From Dehalococcoidia bacterium (GTDB lineage: Bacteria; Chloroflexota; Dehalococcoidia; Tepidiformales; Tepidiformaceae): a DNA stretch of 64,000 nucleotides. Positions 18,728 through 29,969 of this stretch are shown piece by piece. The stretch is from assembly GCA_020847985.1 (NCBI GenBank), contig JADLBC010000060.1, positions 1-64,000 on the forward strand, given 5' to 3'. Each line of letters begins with the position of its first letter. Position 1 is the first letter of the stretch. The notes beneath the pieces are model-generated. The model was not told the origin of the DNA. It did not search any database and was given only the letters and a program-made list of their open reading frames with translations. The translations under genes and the position numbers were made by a program.

Positions 18728-19738
18728 TCAGGCCTCGTTTCGTGCTCGCGCCCAGGCGTGGTACCGGGCGAGAAGCTCCTGCTCGCGCGGGGCGTTCAAT
18801 CCCGCCCGCAGGGGGCCGTTGCGCCGCGAAGCGTACCACGAGAGCGTGTCCGCGATGGTCGTGGCCAACGACCGGAACTGGAGCCCCGCCGCGAGCGCCC
18901 GGTCGATGCTGAAGCCATGGAGCCCCGCCATCGTGGCGGGCGCCCAGAGCGGCAGTTCGCCGCTGCGTTCGAGCCCGTCGGCCAGCAGGAGTTCCTCTTC
19001 GACCCAGGTGAGGCGCGCGCCGTTCCCGGCCACGACATCGGCGGTGGCCAGGAATTCGTGCCAGGTGAGCGGCGCGGCCGGACCGGTGGCGTTTAAGACG
19101 CCGCGCACGCCCCCTTCGAGCAGCCCAACCACCCATGCCGCGAGGTCGCGGGCGTCGATCAGCTGCAGGGGGCCGCGCGGGATGCCGGGTGCGAGCACCT
19201 CGCCTGCCTCCCGGACGCGCACGGGCCAGTAGGTGAAGCGGTCCGAAGGGTCGTGCGGCCCGACGATGTAGCCCGGCCGAATGATGAGCGCACGGTCGCC
19301 GAAGACGGCCTGGACCTCGGCCTCGCAGGCGGCTTTGAGGGGCCCGTACGTCTCGTTCGAAAGCGCGGTCCCCGGGGGCGGCACCGTGGCGAGCGCCGCG
19401 TTCTCGTCCTGTCCGGCCGCGGCGAATGACGCGTAGACGGACAAGGTCGAGATGAAGCAGTACGCGTCCGTGGCCTGCCGCAGCGCCGCGGCGGAGGCGG
19501 CGACCACCTCCGGGAGGTAGCCCGGGGTGTCGATCACCGCATCCCACGTTCGGCCGGCGAGCAGCGCCAGGTCGTGTTCGCGGTCGCCGCGAATCTCCTC
19601 GACACCGGGCGTGCCGGCGGGCGCGCTCAGGCCGCGATTAAAGTGGGTAACGGAATGGCCGCGCTCTCGCGCGGCCTCCGTCAGGTGCAAACCAACGAAC
19701 CGGCTCCCGCCGATGATAAGGATGCGCATTGCGCGCAA
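18728..19738 (-). CDS. NAD-dependent epimerase/reductase
   Basis: MRILIIGGSRFVGLHLTEAARERGHSVTHFNRG, extended SDR Rossmann motif. Confidence 0.88.
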   Translation of the reverse strand: MRAMRILIIGGSRFVGLHLTEAARERGHSVTHFNRGLSAPAGTPGVEEIRGDREHDLALLAGRTWDAVIDTPGYLPEVVAASAAALRQATDAYCFISTLSVYASFAAAGQDENAALATVPPPGTALSNETYGPLKAACEAEVQAVFGDRALIIRPGYIVGPHDPSDRFTYWPVRVREAGEVLAPGIPRGPLQLIDARDLAAWVVGLLEGGVRGVLNATGPAAPLTWHEFLATADVVAGNGARLTWVEEELLLADGLERSGELPLWAPATMAGLHGFSIDRALAAGLQFRSLATTIADTLSWYASRRNGPLRAGLNAPREQELLARYHAWARARNEA

Positions 19739-19757
19739 TCCTACGCAGTCGGGCGGG

Positions 19758-19778
19758 CGGGCGGCACAGGGCCGCCCG
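19758..19778 (-). terminator. GC-rich hairpin after the DppC-like permease
   Basis: CGGGCGGC-ACAGG-GCCGCCCG. Confidence 0.45.
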
Positions 19779-19789
19779 TGTCAGTTCCT

Positions 19790-20686
19790 TTACCGGCCCC
19801 GCAGGCGAGGGTCGAAGATGTCGCGCGCGGCGTCGCCGAGAAGGTTGAAGCCGAGCACGGTGAGGCTGATGGCGAGCCCCGGGAAGAGCGCCGCCCACAG
19901 GTTGATGGGGAACGTTGTCCGGGCGACGTTGATGTCGTTGCCCCAGGACGGGTTCGGGGGCGGGATGCCCAGGCCGAGGAAGCTCAGCGAAGCCTCCGCG
20001 AGGATCGCCGAACCGAGCAGCGTCGTCGCGACGACCACGCCGACGGGCAGGATGTTCGGGATGATGTGCCGCAAGAGGATGCGGCCGTCGGTGGAGCCAA
20101 TGGAGCGCGCGGCCTCGATATAAAGGTTGTTGCGCTCGACCAGGGCGGCGCTGCGCACAATGCGGGCGACGGAGGGCACGATGAGCACCGCGATCGCGAT
20201 GATCACATTCCGCATCGAAGGGCCCAGCACGCGCACGATCACGAGCAGGAAGAGGATCTGGGGGAACGCGATCATCGTATCGATGATGCGCTGCGAGACC
20301 ACATCCACCCAGCCGCCCTTGTACCCGGCCCACGCGCCGATGAGCATGCCCATCGCCGTGCCGAGGGCGACCGCGAGGAAGCCCACCTGCAGCGAGATGC
20401 GGGCGCCACTCACGACGCGGCTATAGATGTCCTGCCCGAACTTGTCGGTGCCGAACCAGAACTGCGTCGTCGGGCCGCGGCCGGGGATGCCCGCGAACTG
20501 GTTGATTTCGTGGTGCCGGAGGACGGGGGCGAAGAGCCCCACGAGCACGAGCACGGCAATGAGCAAAAGGCCGAAGGCACCCAGCGGGTTCGCGCGCATG
20601 GTGCGCACGAACCGCTTCAGCCGCGATGGGCCCTTATAGACGTACTCTCCCCGGGGGAGGGTGGTTCGCGCCGCCGATTCAGCCAT
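19790..20686 (-). CDS. ABC transporter permease (DppC/OppC type)
   Basis: TDKFGQDIYSRVVSGARISLQVGFLAVALGTAMGMLIGAWAGYKGG; EASLSFLGLGIPPPNPSWG. Confidence 0.95.
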   Translation of the reverse strand: MAESAARTTLPRGEYVYKGPSRLKRFVRTMRANPLGAFGLLLIAVLVLVGLFAPVLRHHEINQFAGIPGRGPTTQFWFGTDKFGQDIYSRVVSGARISLQVGFLAVALGTAMGMLIGAWAGYKGGWVDVVSQRIIDTMIAFPQILFLLVIVRVLGPSMRNVIIAIAVLIVPSVARIVRSAALVERNNLYIEAARSIGSTDGRILLRHIIPNILPVGVVVATTLLGSAILAEASLSFLGLGIPPPNPSWGNDINVARTTFPINLWAALFPGLAISLTVLGFNLLGDAARDIFDPRLRGR

Positions 20687-20730
20687 CGCTGTTCCTCCTC
20701 CGGGATACGCCGGCGTGCGCCTTCAGGGCG

Positions 20731-21678
20731 TCATGCATAGCGAATCCTCGGATCGAAGAGGCTGTAGAGCAGGTCTACGCCCAGGTTCAGAAGGACGGCG
20801 ACGCCGGCCGTGTACATCACGAGCGTCTGGGCGACGTTGTAGTCCTTCTGGAGGATGGCCCCATACACGTAGGCGCCGAGTCCGCGCAGGTTGAAAATCG
20901 CCTCGACGATGACGGAACCGCCCAGCAGGCCACCCATGAGGAGGCCGAGGACGGTAACCACCGGGATGAGCGAATTCTTCAGTGCGTGGCGCAGGATGAC
21001 CGTCTGCGAGCTCAGGCCCTTCGCGCGGGCCGTTCGCACGTAATCGGCACGAAGGACTTCGAGCAGCGACGACCGCGTGAGGCGCATGACCGAGGCGATC
21101 GGACCGAGCGCGAGCACCAGCGACGGCGGCCCGAACTGCCGGAAGTTGTCCCACGGGTCGGTGAGCACGGAGACCTGCCGGTTGAGTGGCGGGCCATAGC
21201 CCCACTGCTGCGCGGGGACGAGCAGCACGAGTGTCGCGATCCAGAAGGCCGGCACGGAGAGCGCGATGATCGCGAAGAGGCGCACCACGTAGTCCGCGGG
21301 CGAATTCCGCTTCGCGGCCGAGACGACGCCGGCCGGGATGCCGAGGGCGATGGTCCAGAACATCGTCATCAGCATGAGCTGGAAGCTAACCGGGAACCGC
21401 TCGCGGAACTCGGTCGTGATATTGGTTTGCGTCAGCTGCGAACGGCCGAAGTCCAGGGTGAGCATGCCCTTGATCCAGTGCAGGTACTGGATCGGCTTCG
21501 GATCATCGAGCCCCATCTCCCTGTGGACCTGCGCGATCTTCTCCGGCGTCGCGTTGATGCCCTGCTGCAGGAGCGCCGGGTCGCCACCACCGACCCGGAG
21601 GAGCATGAACACGATGATGGAGATGAACCACAGGATCATCACGGCCATTGCCAGCCGCCGCACTATGTAGCGCGTCAT
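20731..21678 (-). CDS. ABC transporter permease (DppB/OppB type)
   Basis: MTRYIVRRLAMAVMILWFISIIVFMLLR; MRLTRSSLLEVLRADYVRTARAKGLS. Confidence 0.95.
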   Translation of the reverse strand: MTRYIVRRLAMAVMILWFISIIVFMLLRVGGGDPALLQQGINATPEKIAQVHREMGLDDPKPIQYLHWIKGMLTLDFGRSQLTQTNITTEFRERFPVSFQLMLMTMFWTIALGIPAGVVSAAKRNSPADYVVRLFAIIALSVPAFWIATLVLLVPAQQWGYGPPLNRQVSVLTDPWDNFRQFGPPSLVLALGPIASVMRLTRSSLLEVLRADYVRTARAKGLSSQTVILRHALKNSLIPVVTVLGLLMGGLLGGSVIVEAIFNLRGLGAYVYGAILQKDYNVAQTLVMYTAGVAVLLNLGVDLLYSLFDPRIRYA

Positions 21679-21698
21679 GAACCCATCCCCTCACGCAA

Positions 21699-21734
21699 GT
21701 GGCGCGGGCGGGCGTGCTGCCCGGCCCGCGCCAC
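21699..21734 (-). other. Intercistronic hairpin between the SBP and DppB-like genes
   Basis: GTGGCGCGGGC-GGGC-GTGCT-GCCC-g-GCCCGCGCCAC. Confidence 0.65.
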
Positions 21735-21759
21735 CGATCTGGTTACGACCCGGCCAGGC

Positions 21760-23466
21760 TCAGGACTTGGAGGTCCAGATATCCTGGATATACGCCGTGG
21801 ACAACGCGCCCGTGGCGTACGGGTAGTTCTTGATCTCCGGCACGTGCATGAATTCCGTGTACACGCCGTAGAAGTTGAAGAAGCCGCTGTCCTTCTGAAG
21901 GATCATCTTCTGAAGGTCCTTATAGGCCGAGACGCGGGCGTTCTCGTCCATCGTGCCGGCCGCCTTCTTGATGAGGGCGTCGACTTCCGGATCGGTCCAG
22001 CCGGTGTCGTACTTGTTGTTGCCGGTGATGCCGCCGGTGTTCCACCACTGCACGGCGTTGTCCGGCGTCTGGTAGGCCTGGTTCAGGGAGAGGCTCGCGT
22101 TGAGCTGCGTGGCGAAGTAGCCGGCCACCCAGGTGCCCGCATCCAGCGGCTGCGGCTTGGCCGTCACGCCCGCCGCCTGCATCTGGCGCACGAAGATGTT
22201 GACGTAGTCCGCCATGTTGCTGCTCGTGGGATGCGAGAAGCTGAACTCCTTGACGCCCGCGGCTTCGAAGAGCTTCTTGGCCTCGGCGGTGTTGTACGGC
22301 TGGGCCGTCTTCAGCTCATCCTTGGTCAGGGCGTACTTGCCGAACGCGTAGGTCAGCGGGCCGATCGGCTCGCCCGCGCCGTGCCCGATGATCGTGATGT
22401 ACTCGTCGCGGTTGGTGGCCATGTTCACGGCCTTCCGCACGCGCGGGTCCTTCCACGGGTCCTGCTTGGTGTTCATCCAGAACGAGTTGAAGCCAATCGC
22501 CTTCTCGTGCTTGTAGACGAGGTTTTTGTTGGCGTTCGTCAGCTGCTTCGCTTCGTCCGGGTTCGTGGCGAGGTACATGTCCGTCTGGCCCGAGCTGAAC
22601 GCCGTCAGCCAGGTCGCCTGGTCGGCGAAGGTGCGGATGATGTACTTGTCCAGATACGGCTTGCCCGACCGGTAGTAGGTCGGGTTGCGCTCCATTGTCG
22701 CCGCCGCGCCTTCCTTAATCTCGACGACCTTGTAGGGGCCGCCGCCGACGGGCTTCGTCTTCAGGTCGGCGCTCGCGAGGAGCTCCTTCGGCACGATCGC
22801 GCCGATGAGGTTGTTGCCGACCTGCGACTCCGTCCACGCGTAGGGGGCCTTCGTGATGATGCGGAAGGTCTTCGCGTCCGGGGCGTCGATCTTTTCGACC
22901 CAGTTGTTCGTGAAGGCGAAGCCGTTGGAACCGGACTTCGGGTCGGAGATGCGCTTCCAGCTCTCAAGCACGTCGCCCGAGTCGATCACGCGCTCGGGGA
23001 TGCCCTGCGCGTTCGCGGGGATCTTCACGTCCGTACGGAGGTTGAAGACGTAGGTGACCTTGTCGTCCTGGAGCTTGTGGCTTTCGGCGAGGTCGTACAC
23101 GATGCCGCGCTCGGGCGCGAACGACGGGTACGTGCGGAAGAGGTAGTTGTAGACGACGGGCACGACACCCGCGCCACCGTAGACGGAGTTGTGCGGGTCG
23201 GCGCCGGCGAAGGGGCCGGTGAAGGCCGCGGTGTAGGTTCCGCCCTTCTTCGGGGTTTCCGAAGGAGCGGCCGTTGCCGAGGAGCCGCCGGCGGGCGTCG
23301 TCCCGCCGCCCGAGGCGGTCGTGGGCTGTGCCTCACCACCATCGTCGTCATCACCGCAGCCGACCAGCCCGAGGGCGGTCGCGCCCACGCCGAACGCTGC
23401 GGCGCTGCCCATTACGCGGCGGCGCGAGAAGCGGCGACGGAGCCAGTAGTTATCCTGTTCCACCAT
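21760..23466 (-). CDS. ABC transporter substrate-binding protein, family 5, Tat/lipobox signal
   Basis: RRRFSRRRVMGSAAAFGVGATALGLVGCGDDDDGG; SBP_bac_5-type body. Confidence 0.93.
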   Translation of the reverse strand: MVEQDNYWLRRRFSRRRVMGSAAAFGVGATALGLVGCGDDDDGGEAQPTTASGGGTTPAGGSSATAAPSETPKKGGTYTAAFTGPFAGADPHNSVYGGAGVVPVVYNYLFRTYPSFAPERGIVYDLAESHKLQDDKVTYVFNLRTDVKIPANAQGIPERVIDSGDVLESWKRISDPKSGSNGFAFTNNWVEKIDAPDAKTFRIITKAPYAWTESQVGNNLIGAIVPKELLASADLKTKPVGGGPYKVVEIKEGAAATMERNPTYYRSGKPYLDKYIIRTFADQATWLTAFSSGQTDMYLATNPDEAKQLTNANKNLVYKHEKAIGFNSFWMNTKQDPWKDPRVRKAVNMATNRDEYITIIGHGAGEPIGPLTYAFGKYALTKDELKTAQPYNTAEAKKLFEAAGVKEFSFSHPTSSNMADYVNIFVRQMQAAGVTAKPQPLDAGTWVAGYFATQLNASLSLNQAYQTPDNAVQWWNTGGITGNNKYDTGWTDPEVDALIKKAAGTMDENARVSAYKDLQKMILQKDSGFFNFYGVYTEFMHVPEIKNYPYATGALSTAYIQDIWTSKS

Positions 23467-23540
23467 GAAGATTTCCCCCCTTGATTCCAGCTATAGACCA
23501 CACCATGGGTACGAAGGGGCCTTGCCGCTGGATGGCCGGA

Positions 23541-23569
23541 AGTATTGACCCTGTTTTCCCCTTAGTCAA
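23541..23569 (-). promoter_or_regulatory. sigma70-type promoter for the SBP operon, TTGACT-N17-AATACT
   Basis: Minus strand: TTGACTaaggggaaaacagggtcAATACT. Confidence 0.45.
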
Positions 23570-23655
23570 TCGCATCGAATCGAGGCATTGTCCGCGCCTA
23601 TAGCAGTGCGCCACCTCACACAACGGAGCGAAGGCGGTACTTCCGGCCGCGGCCA

Positions 23656-25371
23656 TCAGGAGCTCAAGGCAGCCTCAAAGTCCCGGTGTTGAATCCAGAA
23701 AGGCCCCGGCAATGCTCGCAGGAGCGCTCGCGCACGGAATAGCTCCTGCCGTTGTACGAGCCATGGGAAGACGCCCCCGCCACCGGCTTCCAGCACCGCC
23801 AGGGCCACCTCACGGGCGATTTTCGCGCGAGAATCCACATCAAATTCAGTCAGCATCGCGTCAAGACGAGGCCGTATGCCGGGGAGCGCCGGTCCGTAGT
23901 TCGCGGCCAGCGCGCGTGACGGGTCCGGGTCGTCGTACGGCGGACCCCACCCGAACCAGAGCGCGGCGCGCCCACCGCCGTACTCCCCGGAGGCGGCACG
24001 CTCGCCGATGGTGGTGTAGGGCTCGACGGCGGCGACGAAGCGATTCCCGAGGACCTGCGCGAGGCGGCCCGTGACCACCGCGCTCGCCCCGTAGGCAGGG
24101 TCGAACACGCTGGGAATGTCGATGCGAATAGTCCCGAGCGCGGCGCCGCCGGCCGCGTCCCAGCGGCGGCGGGCGTCCCGGGCATCGGCCTCGGGGTCGC
24201 CGTAGCCGGGGAAGCGCGCGAGGTCCGCGGGCGTCAGCGCGAAGGGACGGCCAAACACGGGATCGATCGGCGCCCCAGGCGCGGCCCGCCCGCCGAAGAG
24301 CTCGGCCGCAAGCCATGTCCGGTTCAGGGCACCCGAGAGCGCGCGCAGCAGTTCCGGGTTGTTCCACGGCGGGCCACCGGTCGAGACCGTGGAGATGACG
24401 GGCGTCTCCTCGAAGCGGGCGAACTCGGTGAACTCCGGGCGGCCACGGAGCGCAGCGGCATCGCGGCGGTCGCGGAGGAGGGCCTCGTCGCTGCCCCCGC
24501 TGAGGAGCATGGCGCGCGAACCAGCCGCTGGCTCCAATTCGAGGCCGTCGAGCGCCGGGGGCCGGTGGCCCTGCATGTGAGCCGCGAACGCCGCTGTCGT
24601 GCGTTCGTTCGCCCCCGTGTAAAGGAATGGCCCGCTGCCCACCACTTCCGCCGGGCGTTGCAGGTGCCAGGTCTTCGCGAACGCTTCCACGGCGTCGGGC
24701 GCCTGCACGAACGCCAGCCGCGCCGCGAGGGTATGCAGCAGGAACGGGTCGGGGCCGTCGGTGGTCACGCGCACCGTGCGTTCATCGACCGCGGTGACGG
24801 CGCGCACGCGCAGGATGTCGTCCTGCCGCTGCGCCGCCGGGAGCCGGGCCGTCCGTGCCAGTTCCATCGCTCGCCGCAGGTGCGCCACGACGTCGTTCGC
24901 GGTCACCGGGCGGCCATCGAGCGGCGCCCGCGGTTGCCAGCGCGCACGCGGGTCCAGGTGGAACGACCATGTCTCCGGGTCGGGCTGTTCCCAGCGCGTG
25001 GCGAGATCGCCGCCGATACGCAGGGGATCGTACTCCGCCCATTCGACGATCCGCGAATGCGTGCGGCCGAGAATTTCGGCGAGGGCCGGTTCGCCGCTGC
25101 GCTGGGCATCGAACGTATCGAAGGCGAGCGTCGACGGCGCCACCACGCGCGCCGTTCCGCCGGAGCGCCGGGGCGCCGGCGTTGGCGCGGCCGTTGCCCC
25201 GGCGGTGGGGACGATGGGCCCGGTGGTTTCGCCGGCGAGTTCTCCCGGTTGTGGGCGGGTCTCGCTGGCGCTCCGGCCGCCGCAGGAGGCGACCAAGGCG
25301 GCACTGGCGCCGCCCGCGAGGAACGTCCTGCGCGAAACGCGGCGGCTCACGGGCGAGGGCTCAGGGGCCAT
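23656..25371 (-). CDS. ABC transporter substrate-binding protein, family 5, Tat/lipobox signal
   Basis: SRRVSRRTFLAGGASAALVASCGG; LATRWEQPDPETWSFHLDPRARWQ...GRPVTANDVVAHLRRAM. Confidence 0.85.
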   Translation of the reverse strand: MAPEPSPVSRRVSRRTFLAGGASAALVASCGGRSASETRPQPGELAGETTGPIVPTAGATAAPTPAPRRSGGTARVVAPSTLAFDTFDAQRSGEPALAEILGRTHSRIVEWAEYDPLRIGGDLATRWEQPDPETWSFHLDPRARWQPRAPLDGRPVTANDVVAHLRRAMELARTARLPAAQRQDDILRVRAVTAVDERTVRVTTDGPDPFLLHTLAARLAFVQAPDAVEAFAKTWHLQRPAEVVGSGPFLYTGANERTTAAFAAHMQGHRPPALDGLELEPAAGSRAMLLSGGSDEALLRDRRDAAALRGRPEFTEFARFEETPVISTVSTGGPPWNNPELLRALSGALNRTWLAAELFGGRAAPGAPIDPVFGRPFALTPADLARFPGYGDPEADARDARRRWDAAGGAALGTIRIDIPSVFDPAYGASAVVTGRLAQVLGNRFVAAVEPYTTIGERAASGEYGGGRAALWFGWGPPYDDPDPSRALAANYGPALPGIRPRLDAMLTEFDVDSRAKIAREVALAVLEAGGGGVFPWLVQRQELFRARALLRALPGPFWIQHRDFEAALSS

Positions 25372-26314
25372 GGCCGTGCGCGGGCATCAGGCTCGCGTCG
25401 GGGCTCAGGCAGCAACCGATGGCCTCGTGCAGTTCGCGTGTCTCGGGCTGCAGCGTGACGTGGCCGATGCCCCAGCGCTCGCGAAAAAGCGTCGCCAGGT
25501 CGGTGAGGATGTGCTCGGTGCAGTGCACATCGGCGACTTCGACGTGCGCGCTGAGCGCCGGGAAGCGGGGTGCGATCGCCCATACATGGACATCGTGCAG
25601 GGCGATGACACCGGGAACACTCCGGGAAGCCGCTACGATTTCCGCCGGATCGATGCCCGGTGGTGCACTCTCCAGCAGGATATCGGCCGCCTGCCGGAGG
25701 AGGATGAACGCGCGCGGCACGATGAAGGCGACGATGAGCAGGCCCGCGACCGTATCGGTGCCCTGCCACCCACCCAGCGCGATGAACCCCGCCGAGGCCA
25801 CGACGGCGACGGAGGTGAGCGCATCGGCGCCGGCTTCGAGCGTCGCCGCGCGGGCATTGAGGTTGTTGTGGCTGTGCGCGCGGAGCAGGCCCACGACCAG
25901 CAGGTTCACCGCGAGCCCGGCGACGCCGACCACCAGGACAGGCACCGGCTCCACCGTATGGGCATCGCCGAGACGGCCGGCGGATTCGAACACGATGTAG
26001 GCGGCGATGCCGAGCAGCAGCGTCACGTGCACGGGCACCGCCAACACTTCGAAGCGAGCGTAGCCGTAGGTGCGGCGTGCATCGGCGGGCCGCCGGCCGG
26101 CGGTGGCGGCCGCGAGCGCGAGAACCAGGCCCGCGGAATCGGCGAGCGCGTGCCCGGCATCGGAAAGGAGTGCCAGTGACCCGGCCCACCACGCCGTCGC
26201 GGCTTCGAGGACGACGAAGACGCCCGTGAGGGCCAGGCCGATGAGCAGGCGCCGCTCAAGCCCGCCCGCGTGCGCGCGATCGTGGTCGTGACCGTGTTCG
26301 TCGGGATTCGCCAC
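25361..26314 (-). CDS. Cation diffusion facilitator (CDF) transporter
   Basis: DEHGHDHDRAHAGGLERRLLIGLALTGVFVVLEAATAWWAGSLALLSDAGHALADSAGLVLAL. Confidence 0.93.
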   Translation of the reverse strand: MANPDEHGHDHDRAHAGGLERRLLIGLALTGVFVVLEAATAWWAGSLALLSDAGHALADSAGLVLALAAATAGRRPADARRTYGYARFEVLAVPVHVTLLLGIAAYIVFESAGRLGDAHTVEPVPVLVVGVAGLAVNLLVVGLLRAHSHNNLNARAATLEAGADALTSVAVVASAGFIALGGWQGTDTVAGLLIVAFIVPRAFILLRQAADILLESAPPGIDPAEIVAASRSVPGVIALHDVHVWAIAPRFPALSAHVEVADVHCTEHILTDLATLFRERWGIGHVTLQPETRELHEAIGCCLSPDASLMPAHGHGP

Positions 26315-26391
26315 AGAGTTCCAGCGTATCAATGCCCACGCGGCGGCGCTGAGCCCCGGTCTCACATCTCCGAAACGCTCTTTGCGATACG

Positions 26392-29300
26392 ATGACCGGT
26401 GGTTCGTCCCCCTCGGACAACGCAGGAGCACTCACCCTGCCAGGCGAAGTCGCGGGCATCCTTGGCCCGCTCTCCGAGACGATCGACAGCCACCGGCCCG
26501 CGCAGGGGAAACCGGTGCGCATCGGCATGCCCGAACAGGCCCGCGCGCCCGTCGCCGCCGCGCTCGCGGCACGCCATCCCGGTCCCACGCTGCTCCTCGT
26601 CGCGAACCCGGCGCGCGCCGGCGCGATGGTCGAAGAGCTGAGCCTCTTCCTCGCCGGGATCCCCCTCGCGCGGCTGCCCGAGCGCGAACGGCTGCCGTAC
26701 GAGTTCGTGCGCGACGACCCGCTCCTCGCGGTGGAACGCGCGCGGGCGCTGTCGCTGTTGCGGGGCGAAGGCGCGGCGCTTGTGGTCGCGAGCTGGGCGA
26801 GTGCCGCGGAGCATACGGCGGGGCCCGAGGTGGAGGCGGCGGGGCTCGATGTACGCGCGGGCGAATCGCATCCCCCGGGTGCGCTGATGGCGGCGCTCGA
26901 GGCGAGCGGCTACCTGGTCACGCACCTCGCCGACCGCCCGGGCACGGCGACCCGCCGCGGCGGTATCGTCGATGTCTTCCCCGCGGGCGACGACCAGTCC
27001 TACCGCATCGAGTTCTTCGGTGATGAAGTCGAGAGCATCCGCGTGCTCGACATCGCCACGCAGCGGAGCGTCCGCCGGATGCCCTCCGTGCACATCCCCC
27101 CGGCATCCACGAGCACCCACGAGGCGCGCGCCGCCGCGGGCACCCTGCTCGCGAGCCTCGACGCGAACGGCGACGGCGCCGAGCTCGTGATGGAGCAGCT
27201 CGAAATCCTCGCCGGCGGCGGACGTAGCGACTTCGAGGGCTTCTTCGAGCCGCTGCTCTACCGGGGCGATGCGCTCCACCACCTCGCGCCGGGCGCGCAG
27301 CTGCTCATCGAAGACCAGGAAGAGGGTGAGAACGCGCTCGCCACGCTGCTGGAGCACCAGGCGCGCACGCGTTCGGAGCTCGAACGCCGTGGCGCCATCC
27401 CCGAGGGGCTGCCGGCCGTCAGCAACGGCGTGGAACGGGTCGCGGCCGTGATCGACGAGGCTCCGCTCGTGGTGCACATCCAGCGTTTCGGTGTCGATGA
27501 GCTGGGGGCGAAGCGGCTGCCGGTCTCCGCCACGCCGAGTTTCGCCGGCCGGTTGCGGGCGCTCGTGCAGCAGGCCGATGCCTGGGCGAAGCAGGGCCGC
27601 GCCGTGGTCGTCGCGTCGCAACAGGCGCTGCGGCTGGTCGAGCTCGCCGATGCCGACGGGCTCCGGGGCGACCTCAGGCGCACGCTCGATGGGCCTCCGC
27701 GCGAGGGGACGGCGACCTTCGTGCCCGTGGCCGTGGGCGGCGGCTTCACCCTCGATGAGCGCCTCGTGTTCGTCACCGACGCGGAGATTTTCGGGTTCCG
27801 AAAGCGGCGCAAGCCCACGCGCAGCCGCAAGGGCGTCCGGCCCGACATCGTCTCGACGCTTGAGATCGGCGACTACCTGGTGCATGCCGACCACGGCATC
27901 GCGCGCTATGGCGGGCTCATGCGGCGCACCGTCGATGGCGTCGAACGCGAATACCTGGAACTCCAGTACGCCGAGCAGGACCGCATCTACGTCCCCGCCG
28001 ACCAGCTCGAGTCGGTGACGCGGTATGTGGGGCCGGCCGACCACCCGCCGTCGCTCACGCGCCTGGGTTCGCAGGACTGGGCGCGGGCCAAGCGCCGGGT
28101 GAAGGCAGCCGTGCTGGAGATGGCACAGGAACTGCTGGACCTCTACGCGCGTCGCGAAATGGCTCGCGGGCACGCCTTCGGCCCCGACAACGCCTGGCAG
28201 ATGGAGATGGAGGCCGCCTTCCCGTATGTCGAGACGCAGGACCAGATGGAGGCGATCGCCGAGGTGAAGGCCGACATGGAACGCCCGCGGCCCATGGACC
28301 GGCTCATCTGCGGCGACGTGGGTTATGGGAAGACGGAAGTCGCCATCCGGGCCGCATTTAAGGCGGTGGCTGATGGCAAGCAGGTGGCGGTGCTCGTACC
28401 CACGACGGTGCTCGCGGAGCAGCACGGGAGCACCTTCCGGGAGCGAACGGCCGGCTTCCCGGTGCGCGTGGAGGTGCTCTCGCGCTTTCGCAGCGAAGCC
28501 GAGCAGCGCGCCATCGTGAAGGCCGCGAACGCCGGCGAAGTCGACATCCTCGTGGGCACTCACCGCGTGATCAGCAGCGACGTGAACTTCAAGGACCTCG
28601 GGCTGGTGGTCATCGACGAGGAGCAGCGTTTCGGCGTGGGCCATAAGGAGCGGCTCAAGCATATGCGCGCCGAGGTGGACATGCTGACGCTGAGCGCGAC
28701 GCCCATCCCCCGCACGCTGCAGATGTCGCTCGCGGGCATTCGCGACATGAGCACGATTATGTCGCCGCCGGAGGAGCGGCTTCCCGTTCGCACCTACGTT
28801 CTGCAATGGGACGATGAGGTGCTGCGCGAGGCAATCGACCGCGAGCTGCAGCGCGGCGGGCAGGTGTACTTCGTCCACAACCGCGTGAACAACATCGAGC
28901 GCATCGTCTCGAAACTGCGCGACCTCGTACCGGAGGCGAGCATCACGGTCGGGCACGGTCAGATGCCGGAGGAGCAACTCGAACGGGTGATGATGGAGTT
29001 CGGCGCGGGCGAACACGACATCCTCGTCTGCACGACGATTATCGAGAGCGGCCTCGACATCCCGAACGCGAACACGATCATCATCAACAACGCCGACCGG
29101 TTCGGGCTGGCGCAGTTGTACCAGCTCCGCGGGCGCGTTGGGCGGGCGGCGAACCGTGCCTACGCCTATCTCGTGTACGAACGCGACCGGCAGATGAACG
29201 AGCACGCGCAGAAGCGGCTGGAGGCGATTTTCGAAGCCACCGAACTTGGCGCAGGCTTCCAGATTGCGTTGCGAGACCTGGAGATCCGCGGCGCCGGGAA

Positions 29301-29892
29301 CGTGCTCGGTACCGAGCAGAGCGGGCACATCGCCAGCGTCGGGTTCGACATGTATTCGAAGCTGCTGGCGGAAGCGGTGGCGGCGCTCAAGGCCGCGCGA
29401 CCCGGCGCCGAGCCCGGCCCGGAGCCGCTCGCTCCACCGCCTTCGGTCGATATCCCGCTCAGCGCGCACATCCCCGAGGCGTTCGTCGAGGACATCCACG
29501 CACGGCTGGCGCTGTACCAGCGGATCGCCCAGATCGAGTCGGCGGACGGCGTCGCGGGGATGCAGGCCGAACTGAAGGACCGCTTCGGCGAAGTCCCGCC
29601 CTCCGTGGAGAACCTCCTGTATGTCTCGCTCGTGAAGTCGGTGGCGCGGCGCGGCGGGGTCGAGAGCATCAAGACGGACGAGCAGATGTTCCACATCCGC
29701 ATCCGCGGCGGCACCACGGAGCGCGTGCGCGAGGCGATTGGGGCCCTCAACAGCAAGGCGTTCATGGTTGGCCCCAACCAGGTGCGCATCGACCGGGTGC
29801 AGGTGGCGGGCAACTGGCAGACGGTGCTCGTGCGGGCGCTGCGGGCGCTCATGGAGGCGAAGCGCCCGGCCGTGGCGCGCGCCGCCGGCTGA
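26392..29892 (+). CDS. mfd: Transcription-repair coupling factor
   Basis: HGIARYGGL...[89 protein letters not shown]-terminal domain. Exact start uncertain. Confidence 0.97.
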   Translation: MTGGSSPSDNAGALTLPGEVAGILGPLSETIDSHRPAQGKPVRIGMPEQARAPVAAALAARHPGPTLLLVANPARAGAMVEELSLFLAGIPLARLPERERLPYEFVRDDPLLAVERARALSLLRGEGAALVVASWASAAEHTAGPEVEAAGLDVRAGESHPPGALMAALEASGYLVTHLADRPGTATRRGGIVDVFPAGDDQSYRIEFFGDEVESIRVLDIATQRSVRRMPSVHIPPASTSTHEARAAAGTLLASLDANGDGAELVMEQLEILAGGGRSDFEGFFEPLLYRGDALHHLAPGAQLLIEDQEEGENALATLLEHQARTRSELERRGAIPEGLPAVSNGVERVAAVIDEAPLVVHIQRFGVDELGAKRLPVSATPSFAGRLRALVQQADAWAKQGRAVVVASQQALRLVELADADGLRGDLRRTLDGPPREGTATFVPVAVGGGFTLDERLVFVTDAEIFGFRKRRKPTRSRKGVRPDIVSTLEIGDYLVHADHGIARYGGLMRRTVDGVEREYLELQYAEQDRIYVPADQLESVTRYVGPADHPPSLTRLGSQDWARAKRRVKAAVLEMAQELLDLYARREMARGHAFGPDNAWQMEMEAAFPYVETQDQMEAIAEVKADMERPRPMDRLICGDVGYGKTEVAIRAAFKAVADGKQVAVLVPTTVLAEQHGSTFRERTAGFPVRVEVLSRFRSEAEQRAIVKAANAGEVDILVGTHRVISSDVNFKDLGLVVIDEEQRFGVGHKERLKHMRAEVDMLTLSATPIPRTLQMSLAGIRDMSTIMSPPEERLPVRTYVLQWDDEVLREAIDRELQRGGQVYFVHNRVNNIERIVSKLRDLVPEASITVGHGQMPEEQLERVMMEFGAGEHDILVCTTIIESGLDIPNANTIIINNADRFGLAQLYQLRGRVGRAANRAYAYLVYERDRQMNEHAQKRLEAIFEATELGAGFQIALRDLEIRGAGNVLGTEQSGHIASVGFDMYSKLLAEAVAALKAARPGAEPGPEPLAPPPSVDIPLSAHIPEAFVEDIHARLALYQRIAQIESADGVAGMQAELKDRFGEVPPSVENLLYVSLVKSVARRGGVESIKTDEQMFHIRIRGGTTERVREAIGALNSKAFMVGPNQVRIDRVQVAGNWQTVLVRALRALMEAKRPAVARAAG

Positions 29893-29969
29893 TTCCGCGC
29901 GTCCGGGGCGAATGCGCCGCGCACGGCGAAGACGAACGGCGCGTACACTCCCGTGCCGGAGGGATCGCC

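Noticed and set aside
20626-23484. 952-aa plus-strand ORF
   Set aside because: Antisense to the transporter permease/SBP genes; no recognisable motif.
26362-29694. 1110-aa minus-strand ORF
   Set aside because: Antisense to mfd; low-information composition typical of high-GC mirror frames.
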